Shown here: positions 45,360 through 56,500 of the stretch, in pieces
Position numbering within the stretch: the first letter of the stretch is position 1
How the letters are laid out: the number at the start of each line of letters is the position of its first letter
Source: Epiperipatus broadwayi
Lineage: Eukaryota; Onychophora; Udeonychophora; Euonychophora; Peripatidae
Direction of reading: 5' to 3'
Assembly: GCA_028023455.1 (NCBI GenBank)
Contig: JAQFVV010000506.1
Span: 387,859 to 451,858 of the forward strand
DNA: 64,000 bases
Position numbers and translations under genes: made by a program
The notes under the pieces: model-generated
What the model was told of the DNA's origin: nothing
Database searches by the model: none
Seen by the model: the letters and a program-made list of their open reading frames with translations, nothing else

Positions 45360-46560
45360 GCTTTCTGGAACGTATTGTTTACATCTTCCAATATTGCCAA
45401 ATTTTAAGTATAGGAGGAGCAGAAGTTCTAGGAATGTGCAAAAGGAGTTCAAATCTCTCTTCTCTCTGGTATTTGTGTAGAGAGTGGAAACAAAATGGAC
45501 TGCAAGTAAAAGGAATTTGCCTCTCTGATCTTAAATCGCCTTTGTTCTGCCTCCCTGCTATACCATCGCTGCTAGAGAACTGTTATGTCTTACTCTAAGA
45601 GAATATTGGAAGATGCCTACCATTATTTTCTTAATATTGTGCCTTGCTAAACTTCGTATATGTTATTATAAGTGGCCACCATAACTTCTAAAAGTAATCC
45701 GTTTTGCCGAAGAATGAACTCTTAATTCTCCTCACTTCATTTTTTCCCTAAATCTTAACTGTAATCAGAATGTAATCTTTATTTATTTTATAACTGACTA
45801 TAAACTTAATTATCGTTAAATTTGCGATTTTCTCTCTTAAGTTTTTAAACTTGTTCTTTGAAACGCTAAGGACAGAATTATGTACTTTAAATCTATCATT
45901 AGCTTTTTAAGTTTCACACTCTAATTATTTTATTTCATGTGGCAAAACTTATTTAAAATATATATCTTATTAAATTAGTTTTAGTGTGCTAATGTTTTAA
46001 TCTAGCGAACTTATATTATTTCAATCATCATTCTGATATTTTAGAATATTTAAATAGTTAAACGTAAAATTTCTTACTGAACGCTGTTCGCTCGGTTAAA
46101 TATTTGAAATATATGCTTAATGGCAGATTGTTTAAAAATTATATTATGGCATAAGATAAACCTTTTGTTGTTGTCACTATCGATATTTAAATGCATTTCA
46201 TCTTCTTAAAATAAATTTGATTATTAATACATTTTAATAACTATTTATTATTTATAGGCCATTAAGAGTTAAATTGCTTATAATATATTGTCGTTTAAAA
46301 TACTTGGACTTGTTAAATAGGAAATAATATTTTCCCTCTTCTATATTCAACATCCTAAATTTATTAAAGTTATACGTATGATGCTGAGTGGGTTATTATT
46401 TTATCATGGTGTTACACATGCTATTATTGCTTTATTTAAACTTAAATTATTTCATTAGTCATTTAAGACTTAAGCCATATTTGCATTGCTTACTTATGAT
46501 AGCATTTTAAAGAATTATATTTTGCTTTATCATATTTACTCATCCGAAATCCGGATTTTC
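45360..46560. promoter_or_regulatory. Segment that looks CpG-richer, possible regulatory or gene-start DNA
   Basis: CG dinucleotides recur here (GAACGTATTG, CCATCGCTGC, AATCCGTTTTGCCGAAG, GAACGCTGTTCGCTCGG, CATCCGAAATCCGG) while much of the flanking DNA has few. In a methylated genome, retained CpG marks unmethylated DNA such as promoters. There is no long frame and no unambiguous TATA box. This is a by-eye impression without a count; it could also be a younger repeat. Confidence 0.3.
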
Positions 46561-46900
46561 TTCACGTAACTCATATAGGAATGAGGTTTGGTATAACCAA
46601 TCTCAGGATAAACATTAGAGTATTAAGGCTCTGCATGTGAAACATTGGAGGGTTTGCCATGGAATCATTACCACTCATATTTTTGAATATCACCTTGTGA
46701 TAAATACAAGCGGAATCATATATGTGATAAAGCCTTTCAGTCCAAAGATGAACATCTTCTCCATTTTAAACGCTGTCATTATAGTTAGCACTGCGAGTTC
46801 TTTTATGTGTAATTCTCATATTATCTATAAGACATGGAACAGTGATGTTTGTAAACCACTCATTTATAATTTATCGAATATTTTAGGATTGTCACAGTAA
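46535..46900 (+). pseudogene. Possible C2H2 zinc-finger relic
   Basis: One frame at about 46,697-46,780 reads CDKYKRNHICDKAF and then QSKDEHLLHFKRCH, resembling the C-x3-F-x5-L-x2-H-x3-H layout of a classical finger, with one extra residue and a damaged Cys pair. KSGFSSRNSY upstream (about 46,547) could be part of another finger. C2H2 zinc-finger genes are greatly expanded in octopus, so fragments are plausible. The match is weak. Confidence 0.25.
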
Positions 46901-47579
46901 AACTTATTAGGTTAACCCATTCCTCATTTGTACAGGCCCAAATATGCTCATAAACGATAAATTATTAACTATCATATCAAGAGTAAACCTCTCTTTAGAG
47001 ATGAATTTGTAAATGCCCTTATCATTACTTAAAGTAATGATCACCCCATTGATACCATTAATTTATTATTATACTATAACTCATTACCATACTAAATCAG
47101 TTGCTTATATGCAAAGTAATAACCGCATTAAATCTGTGCGATGTTTTCTAATGTAAATTAAATTGTTTATATTTATTAAATTATTATATTTTAATAATTA
47201 CTCATGTGTTGTGTCTTACTGACTCTCACTCATTGAATTCCATTAAATATTTATAATAGTGTTAGTAATATTTAGAAGTTATAACTGATTACTTCAAATA
47301 GATATTTATCTCTGGGTTATTTTGTTCTTGCTTATTCTGGATGGATACTATTTTAAAATTCATGTTTCTTTTGCAATGCTAGCTGTGTGCAATTCATTTA
47401 AAATTTATAAATTGCCCTTTCACATGGGATATTTTGATTGAGCCAAGATTTGATATTATTTATTTACATTAATTACCCTATAGATCTCGTGTTTCTCTGC
47501 TGTGTCTCTGGGACCAGAATGAATAAAATTTCATGTTATCATCAGAAGTGTTGTTTATAATGTTATAGTTTTAGAGAAG

Positions 47580-47705
47580 AGCAAATAGGGCAGAATTCAT
47601 GATTGCTCCTGACCTGTGTATCTCGGCATGAGTGGATTTAGGGTACTTTTGCTTAGATTCTAAATCTTGTTAAATGAACATACAATTATGACCGGTACAA
47701 TAGCA
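47580..47705 (+). repeat. Dispersed repeat R3, copy 2
   Basis: Partner of 42,430-42,720, same orientation. It ends about 65 bp before the inverted HHR pair. Confidence 0.7.
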
Positions 47706-47769
47706 AGTAAAAATACCTTAATGATGATTGTCTAAAACCTTCCCAGTTAACAATCTAATCTTGATTCAT

Positions 47770-48272
47770 TCAGTCAAAAAGCAGTGCAATCCAGAGCAAT
47801 CAATGTATGGCAGAATGCTTTTGCATAAAATCCCCATCTAATGCCTACACTTTCAATATCCATGGAGCAGTTTTTGGCTTGTGGCCTTCATCAGTGAGGA
47901 TCTTGGTTCTGAGAGCCTGCACCTAGATCTTATAATCCAATGCTTCAGCATCCACCTTTTATCTCTACTTAACAACACAACTATGAGTCTTAAATTGAAA
48001 ACACTATAATATTTTCAATCCAAGTGCATTAGCTTATAGAGTCATATAGGTCTGAACTCAGTTCAGTACCTATACATTTTGGTGTTTTTGTATCTTTAAT
48101 AACCATAGCCACTACTATCCTATTAGTCAGGATTGGTTTTAAGCCAATAAACATCACATGATCCCCATTTCTTATGTTTGCTTATAACTGTTGCTAAAAC
48201 AGGCAAAACTCTCTATATGTATTGCCACTGAGTATAAGCCAGAGTAATCAATGGATGTCAGAAGGCTTGTAC
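47770..48272 (-). mobile_element. Family C hammerhead repeat, inverted unit of a divergent pair
   Basis: Reverse complement of the 33.65 kb and 48.3-48.77 kb units: it contains the complements of CTAGGTGCAG, CTGAACTCAGTTCAG-like and AATAGGATAGTAG blocks, in reverse order. It runs a little over one unit length and ends at GTACAC, next to the direct unit. Confidence 0.8.
47859..47900 (-). ncRNA. Hammerhead ribozyme relic, family C
   Basis: On the minus strand CTGATGA and the GGC/GCC stem II with CACAA loop are intact. GAAA reads AAAA and the cleavage triplet is GCTC rather than GTC. The copy is expected to be inactive. Confidence 0.6.
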
Positions 48273-48770
48273 ACAACAGTTACAAGCAAGCATAACAAAT
48301 GGTGATCATGTGATGTTTATTTGCTTAAAATTAATCCTGCCTAATAGGATAGTGTTAACTATGGTTATTAAAGAATCAAATATACCAAAATGTATAGGTA
48401 CTGAACTCACACCTATATGACTATATAAGCTAATGACCTTGAGTTGAAAATATTATAATGTTTTCAATTTAAGAATCAGTTTTTTAGTTAAGTAGAGATA
48501 AAAGGAGGGTTGGATTGGATCCTAAAATCTAGGTGCAGTGCTCTCAGGTAAATAGCTCCTCATTGATGAAGGCCACAAGCCAGAAACTAGTCTGTGGATG
48601 TTGGATGAGTAGACACTAGATGGGAATTTTGTGCACAAGCCTTCTGGCACCCTCTGATTACTCTGGCTTGCACTGAGTCGCAATAAACATAGAGTTTTGC
48701 TTGTTTTAGCAACAGTTATAAGCAAGCATAAGAAATGATGATCGTGTGATGTTTATTGGTTTAAAAGAAA
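48273..48770 (+). mobile_element. Family C hammerhead repeat, direct unit of a divergent pair
   Basis: About 1.1 units: the unit start (GTTA, then AAGCAAGCATAA, then TGATGTTTATT) occurs at about 48,279 and again at about 48,716, giving a monomer near 438 bp. It carries one ribozyme (48,557). Together with the preceding inverted unit it repeats the layout of arrays A and B on a small scale. Confidence 0.8.
48557..48598 (+). ncRNA. Hammerhead ribozyme, family C, one core change
   Basis: The box reads TTGATGA instead of CTGATGA. Stem II GGC/GCC with loop CACAA, GAAA, palindromic stem III ACTAGT and the GTC triplet are present. Stem I TCCTCA/TGTGGA has one mismatch. C3 to T should impair catalysis. 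Confidence 0.72.
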
Positions 48771-50855
48771 TATCAACTAACATTATAGATGAGATCTAAT
48801 TTGAATATAAATCTAAATACTATTTTGATATTTAAATCATGAAAATTTAGAAAGCATTCTTATGACATAAGCATAAATAAAAATAAGAGGATAAGCTTAT
48901 ACACATTTTCAAATATAAATTATTTTAATTATCAATTAATAAAAGTGTTCAATTTTTTTAAAGAAAGTAATCAAAGTAATCTCATAGCTACAATTTCTAA
49001 AAATGAGACTTATATGACAACATTATTTATATAGTAAATGACACACCCGGTGCCAATAACAATTCAAAATAAATTAATGTACTTTTTCTTTGGCATGCAT
49101 ATAAAAAATAAAGAATTTATAACTAATGCATATATATATATATGAATTAATATGTTAAGATAATATTGTTTTATAAAGTTAATATTATAGAATCATATAT
49201 ACATATATTCTAATATAATAAAAATAATAAATTTAACAGTCTTTAAATTCGAAGATTTAAAGACTGTTTATAATAGTTTATTACCGTTAAATTTATTATT
49301 TTTATTATGATTATAATTTTGTTTTAATTAACGGACATTTTATTTATATTACATATTCTAATATCTAATTCATAACATATAATCTTTTTCTTTTATAAAA
49401 AAATAGAAAAAAAAAGTTATAAGAATATTTGTTCAATTCATTGTTATTTTTATAATACCGCAAATCAAATTACAAATAAACAATTTTTTTTAGTTAGTCA
49501 TTGCATTCTAAGTATTCTGATGTATGCTATTGCCAATGAACGTTCACTCCAATAAACTCATTTTCATATTTTTCCTAAAGAATTACTTAAATGTGTATTT
49601 GAGAAGTTTATCTATATATTCACTATTGTATTTTTATTATTATTGAAATATTCATTTGCTTGTAATACTTATGATCTCTTTAGTTATGTCTGACAATCTT
49701 TCCAGGCGTTTTATTTTAAAACAGCAATTCCAAGAGAGTTAATTTTATGGATCTCGTTTTTCGCACAGTATTTTCGCATCATTAATAAAATGATTCAATT
49801 TACCAGATTTAAAATAAGGCAAAAGTAATACTTTACCCTGTATATCTATCCCCCAACAGCAACTTTTACGTGTATTTCAGTCAAGAAAATCTCTGATCAA
49901 GCATACTTTTCTATTTTTTAGTTAAATCAAATCAATTCAAAATTTGAAAATTTTTATTTTGTTACATTAAATAAAAAGTTTGTTATAAAAATAATTGAAA
50001 ACCAAAAAATTAGACAATTTATATTACTGTTTCATTTTATAGTTTAAGAAAAATAATTATAAAATGGTTAAATGAAAATTATCTATGCATGTATTCTTAT
50101 AGTTAATCAACTATTACTTGGTTTTATATGTTAGTATGACTATGGATTTAATATACATATATACATAAACTGAAGGAATATTATTGATATCTTTATCTCC
50201 AGTCACTGAAAGGACTACCATCTACTCTGTCTTCCTTAATTATACTTATCAGACAACATCACTATGCACTTAATTGCTGTAATATCATATTTCTTATAAG
50301 TACAGTTCATTTTCAGATTTCACATCTTTAATTTGTTTTGACTTAAATTAATTTTTTCTCAAGTGACTGATAACTGAGGTTTTATCAGAATGAGTTTATT
50401 CAAAATGATGTCATACAGATGTAACATTGGAAGATTTTTTTTTTTTTTGCCAATTTATGTAAATGATAACTTTTTGTTTTGTTATTCTAGCTTTTTTAGT
50501 TGCTTTCTATGCATACTTGGAATTTGGGCAACACTTTCTCAAAAGAATTGGATTAAAAATTTCTAATGGATGTTAGTGAGTGCCTTATACTATCAATATC
50601 TTCTATCTGTATAAATGTTTTTGGGTTGCTCTCAATAAGGAATTTTATGATTGCAACATTTGAATTGTTCTTAATATCAGCTTTTTTAACAGAATAGGCT
50701 ACTACTAGTTCTGAAAAAGTACCATAAGCTAACAAAAAATAATATACATCTATATTATTGAGAGAATGATTCATAAAGATATATTACAAAATATGATTTA
50801 TCTTCTGAAATATTGATTTTTTATATTAAATATTATCAATTTACAGCCTCACAAA
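48771..50855. other. AT-rich DNA with a nested palindrome
   Basis: Apart from the hairpin at 49,216-49,312 nothing is recognised. Confidence 0.55.
49216..49312. repeat. Nested inverted repeat
   Basis: An inner hairpin AACAGTCTTTAAAT/ATTTAAAGACTGTT with a 6-nt loop (about 49,237-49,270) lies inside outer arms TAATAAAAATAATAAATTTA and its complement at about 49,290-49,312. It may be a small MITE or a cruciform-forming site. Confidence 0.7.
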
Positions 50856-52290
50856 TATTCAGTAGACAAAGGCTCAACTAGCATGCTTGAAAAGAAAGGC
50901 ATGGCAATATATTATCTCTAAAGAGGAGCTCTACAATGCATATTATGGTGAAGAGAGGATAGATTCATTTGAATTGTTGTAGATGATTAAATACCCAAAA
51001 TAATAAAGACAGCTGAAACAATGAATGAAATGAAGTATTATTTAAAGCAGAGATATATATGAGAGAAAGAACTTTTGCTATAATCAAAACAAGACATCAC
51101 TACAGTAACAGTAAGGAACCAATGAAGACAAAAACACATATCATGAACCAAAGAGAAATGTTCCTAATGGTGGAAATGTTATAAACCTTAATCCTGTGAT
51201 TTCAAAAATGATAACTAAGCTAAAATTAAGAATAATCAATATATTAAAAATATATTCAAATATACTAAAAGTAAGATATTCCAGTGACCAAAATAAAAGT
51301 AGAAGCCCAAGATGACATAAAAACTACAATGGCTAAAAAGAAATAACTCCAGACATATAAATATAACTGATAAAATAACAAAAACAACTAATTAAGAAAG
51401 CACAAAAATGTAGAAAATAAAATCAACAAAGGCTAAAGCAAATGCAACAGCTGTTGCAAAAAATAAAGAATAATCATATGAATTAAGAAGAGGAACAAAG
51501 GACTGGTCTAATGTGGCATATCAGGAGTGAAAGTGAAAAACAATTCATTATAAAACCAATCAAAAACAATGCCACAGATCATTTAAAAGACAAGTAAAAA
51601 TAAATACAAAAGATAAAATTTCACAAAAGAAGTCATAAGTTGTCATCTTAGTATTGGTAACAAAACAAATTCAATGATAATGCAAAATATGCAAAAGAAA
51701 AAAAGAAAAACTAAAAAAAAACTTGAAAAAAATACATCATTTAACACCCAGAAAAACAAAAAGAAGTTCAAGAAAAAATCAAAAATGTAACAGAAAAGAT
51801 TAAAGAGTTAATGTCCAAAAAATCAAAGAAGACACACCAAAGAATAGATTGCAAAAGAGGATGTTCAATGTTATATAAAAAATAAAGTGAAAGACAAATA
51901 TCTGAGAACAAGAACGTTGTAGAAAGTAATTTTAGACAATATAAAAGACTGAATATTAAAAACCAAAAAAACTGAATGCAAATGAATTTAAAATTAAAAT
52001 TTAAAAATAAAAAATTACAACTTAAAAATTCATTCAAATGATAAATTATTTAAAATCAGGAAAAAAACCCAGAAAGACTGTATTACTGAGTACAAATAAT
52101 AGAGAATAGAATACTCACAACACCAAACATTGGCAATGGAAGAGAAGAAAGAGAATTTAGAAAAGAGTTAGATATAGAATTTATAATAGGTAACAGACAA
52201 AATCAGAAATAGAGAGATTAATGTTACACTAAGAGATCCAAATGACTATAAAAAATAGAAAGGATAATTGAGAGTTAAAAGATAAAGAAA
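50856..52290 (+). other. Purine-rich, Lys/Glu-rich low-complexity stretch
   Basis: The plus strand is A/G-rich, resembling the 30.7-31.6 kb stretch. Short frames read like coiled coil, for example EVQEKIKNVTEKIKELMSKK (about 51,766-51,826). Stops are frequent. It could be a decayed coiled-coil gene or simply A-rich sequence. Confidence 0.3.
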
Positions 52291-54250
52291 GGAGGCTGTC
52301 TTGTGAAACTCATAGTTTAATAGACAATTTCATAGAAAAATATGACAGATCTGCTAATATAAAATAAAATAAAATACTGATGAGAAAGTTTCATATAATT
52401 ACATGACTTTTAAACCATTTCAAACTAATATTACCACCCTTATAAATTTAGTCTATAAACATTTTACTGAAATAAATAAATAAAATGATAATTTGACAAG
52501 TCAGCATTAGCTTAAGACAGTGATAGAATTAAGAGACTATACTATAAATATAGCTACGTTTAAAATAAAAGTTCCACAATATTGCAGCCAGTCACGACAA
52601 ATAAAATATTTTTAATAAATTTAGGAAATAGAATGATAAATAAAATATTTGTAATAAGCTTTAAATTATCATAATAGCATATTTAATTAAAAAAGTTATG
52701 CATTTGTTTAAAATAAAATATTAGTTTTCTACTTATTACATTCTTATTTAAATTGTAAAATTTACTAGGAGTAATCACTTTCATTACAAAACATTTTGTC
52801 AGTAATTGTAAATACACAAATTATAGTCCAATAAATAAAATTTGCTAAATGTAAGGTATTGTATTAATGAATTTTGTCATTAGCAAGTTGCTGATATAAA
52901 TTTTCTTAAAAGTCTTTATGTAAGACGTGGTATTTGTTCAGTTTATATTACAACTTGCTAAAAAAGACTATTTAGAGAAAGTGAAATCTACTGTTTTATT
53001 ACTTTTTCATTCCTTATCCTCAAAATCTGTAAAAAATTTGTTGACAAAGATAAATTTTGAAAAGCATGCCATTACAATGTATAAATAAATTCTAATCAGA
53101 ATGGTCTATATAACCAAATTTAAAGCTATAATAACTACTCTTTCTTATTGCATTGTCAAATATACACTGGAGATATAAAAAGTTCTGAAGAAGATTGCTG
53201 GGGCAATCAAAACTGTAAAGAGGGTGGTAAATAAAGCATTGTGTAACAATAGTAAAGTGCATGGATGATTTAGTATTATATGGCAAATTTAAAGCTCATA
53301 TATGTTCTAAATATGGGACTGTGCATTCAAAAAATTGAAAACTTATAATTAAAAGCTTTAAGAGTCACAACATTAATATTTTGAACTACAGCAAAAAAAA
53401 ATGGTCTTAAAAATTTAAGAATAATTGATTGAAAATCAGCTAACAGTAAGTCAACTAAGGATTGTAGAAAAGAATAACATAACCTAATCATTACAAAATG
53501 TAAAAATAATTTTCTCTGCTAATCTTAATAAAAATATAGAAATAAGAAGCTTGAATATGGAGTAAAATATAAAAAACTATCAACTATTTTTTTATTTATT
53601 TCAGGTGCACCAAATGTACACACAATCAAAAGTAAATGCCTGCAAGCAGAAAGAATACAAATAATGATGTTGTGGAAGAATAAATATAAACAAAATGATT
53701 ATACAGAAAGTGGGTTCTTGTTTTTTATGCTGGGTTTGGGAAAAGATAAAGGGGATTTAGATATAAAGGGCATAAAATTGACAAAGATTATTTTGTGGAA
53801 ATTGGATGGAACATAATAAAGAAGAATATGGAAAAAACTTACAATGAGGAATGGGAAGGAAGGGAAGGTGGCTAAGAGGTTTCTCTGGGCATAGTGGCTG
53901 AGATATTTCTGACTCTGAAAAAGGAGAAGCCACAATGCAACACATCACATCACATACTTTTATTAACAGCATGTATAAGCATATGGAATAGTGATGATGT
54001 GATGTTTTTATGGTTTTATATTTTCTATGACTTTAGAGAGCTACCCAAAGTTATAACTTGCAATAATGTAAAATGATAATATTTCAGTGTGTACTAATTT
54101 AAGCCATAATTTTGTATCAAGTCTACTTATATATACACAAATTTATGAATGATTTTCATCATGATAGAAATCTGTAGATAGTTTTATGAAAATAGTAATT
54201 ATTAATATTTCCAGTAAATTCTGGTGTTGAATTTTTACCTAAGTTTGTTA
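52291..54250. other. AT-rich DNA, nothing recognised
   Basis: A possible splice acceptor (TTTATTTATTTCAG at about 53,593) precedes mixed-composition sequence to about 53,960, without a supporting frame. Confidence 0.5.
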
Positions 54251-54255
54251 CATGT

Positions 54256-54370
54256 ATATATTGTGCCCTTTTGTATGGGTCTCCATAAATTGTTGTATCA
54301 ATCTATCTAAAAAATTTTAAATTTAAGATATATTTAGTTATATGATTTTAATTTTGTTTATAATAATCTT
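54256..54370 (+). repeat. Dispersed repeat R4, copy 1
   Basis: About 110 bp nearly identical to 63,893-64,000, including TTGTGCCCTTTTGTATGGGT and CTCCATAAATTGTTGTATCA. Confidence 0.9.
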
Positions 54371-55139
54371 TTAAAAAGTGTAATTAAAGTAATTCATGAG
54401 TGTTTGATATGTGAAAATTGTGCTGATGTTTGAGAGAAACATTTCAATGGGAATGATAATAGTATATGGTTGGGAAAACTGGCCATAAGCAATACTGCAT
54501 TAATAAATTTAATAAATAAATGTTTAAAGCTTAAAGTTTTAAAAGACAAGTTAAAATTAAATGCATATATTTATTGTTGATAAAAATTAGTATTTAATAA
54601 ATGAATATAAATATTTTAATTATTAGTGTTCCATGATAGAGGATTAATATTTGATTTTAATAATATCGAATTATTATTTTAAAATTGTTATAAGATATTA
54701 TTTATTTTAAAAATATTTATTTTAAAAAAATGTATTGTTAGTTTATTTTTAGATTATTACAAGCGTTTGTAGCTTTGTTGTAAAAAAAACAGATGTGAAT
54801 TAAAATACGTACACACATGCTTGGGAGTATTTTAGTAAAGTTGCAAAACTATTTTAAAAATTCTGTTATAAAATTTATAAACATTATTTTGGCTATCATG
54901 AAATAAAAATAAAGATAATTAATGTGAAATATTAAATTTGATTTTTAAAATATTGCTTAAAAACATAACGAATAAAAATAGACTTAGTTTGTTTATAAAA
55001 ATAATCTTATAAAAGATAAACGTGAAATAAAGTAAGAAAGAATATTTTAAAAAAATGTTTAATGGATTTAAATAAATGACAAATATTAATTTAAGAATTT
55101 AATAATGTGATAAATAATAAATATTAAATAAGTCATTAT

Positions 55140-56500
55140 TTATTTTTAATTCTGTCTTGTTGGTGAAATATGTAAATAAGCTAGCAAGTCAATTGTTTAA
55201 TTCACCAATCAAGTGGGAGTTTTCTTCCGGTATAAAACCAAGGTTCAATTGTTTAGAGAGGACTTGTGATTGAAATTCTTAAAGTATAGTATGCTATTAA
55301 AATAGCTAAGTGAATATAGACGCTATCAAAATCGTTTTAAAATTATAAGAGAGTAGTTTTAAAATAATTTATAAAAGTTACCGATGAATATGCAGTGTTA
55401 ATTTATTATAGTTCCCTATTAATCGTTTCCTATTAATGCTCAATTTACTATCAAATAATCATGAAGACATCGTATGAGGATAAAATGTATTGGAAGCTTC
55501 ATGCTGAAAATTTAACAAACGCTGGATTGACTAGCAGAGTTATTAGATGCTTAACAGTAATACGTTGGACTTTGTATAAATTTAAAAGCTAATGATAGTT
55601 AATTTTTAGAAATAGATATTTAAAAAAATGAGAAATACTTCTTTATGAAGCAAGTATTTGTAAATTCTAAATTTAAATATATCTTGGTAAAGATATAATA
55701 TATAATAGTAAGTGTATAAATATTTGCCTTGTTAAGTCTTGATGGTTTAAAAGACTAAATTCTGACAATTTTAAAAGGCAAATAAATTGGAGATGTAATA
55801 AGTAAAGAAATACTTATAAGTTAAATTATGATATTATTAAAGTCTAAACGCTGGTCGTATAGAAGACTCTAAAAATAATCTTACCTAATATCTGTTACGG
55901 AATGCGCAAATCAATTACATGTGGATATCCAAGTAAAGTTAGAAAATAATTAAACAAAAACTTATAAATTATAAACTAATGCTAAAAGATAATAACTTTA
56001 AAATAATTTTCCTATAAAGAAGAGAATATGGATCCTATAAACTATTTTAATTTTATTTTTGTTTTCTGATGGAACTGACTTTTATTTTTATTTATTTTTT
56101 TAAAAAAAGAACGTTTTCATTTTTGTCATAAAAAACTTTTAAAGAACACGTGATGTACCGGAAAAGGAAGTAGTGTTTGGTGAAAATTTGTGCCTAGGAA
56201 AAAGAACATTATAACTGGAAGAAGCCACCGTTGGATGTGATGTAATATGTCTTATTTATTAACTAACATAAATATTTAATTAATTATTGATTTATTAAAG
56301 ATAGGAAAGGTACATTTACATTTTTTTTAAAAAATAATAACTAAATACTAATATAACTTTTATTGCATAAAGTTTATTTTATAATTATACAACATGTAAT
56401 ATTTTGAAGAATAATTGTTGAGTGTAAATGTGAAATTATTTTGTAAAACTGGAATCCTGGAGGACATCGTGACGGACTGTACATTGAAGTATCATTTATG
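55140..56500 (+). promoter_or_regulatory. Segment that looks CpG-richer, with a TATA box; candidate promoter
   Basis: CTTCCGGTATAAAACC at about 55,226-55,241 is a good TATA box context. About 220 bp downstream an ATG (55,461) opens a 43-codon frame (MKTSYEDKMYWKLHAENL, then NAGLTSRVIRCLTVIRW). A splice-donor-like ACAGTAATA lies within it at about 55,555. CG dinucleotides seem more frequent than in most neighbouring DNA (ACGTTGG, GGTCGTATAG, TTACGGAATGCGC, GTACCGG, CACCGTTGG, CATCGTGACGG). The most economical reading is a promoter and first exon, or the promoter of an unrecognised retroelement. No family is recognised. Confidence 0.3.

Noticed and set aside
48522-48725. 67-codon minus-strand frame
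   Set aside because: It is antisense to the family C hammerhead unit and has no protein-like features.
53699-54076. Overlapping frames on both strands near 53.8 kb
   Set aside because: They overlap one another in mixed-composition DNA without splice, promoter or motif support.
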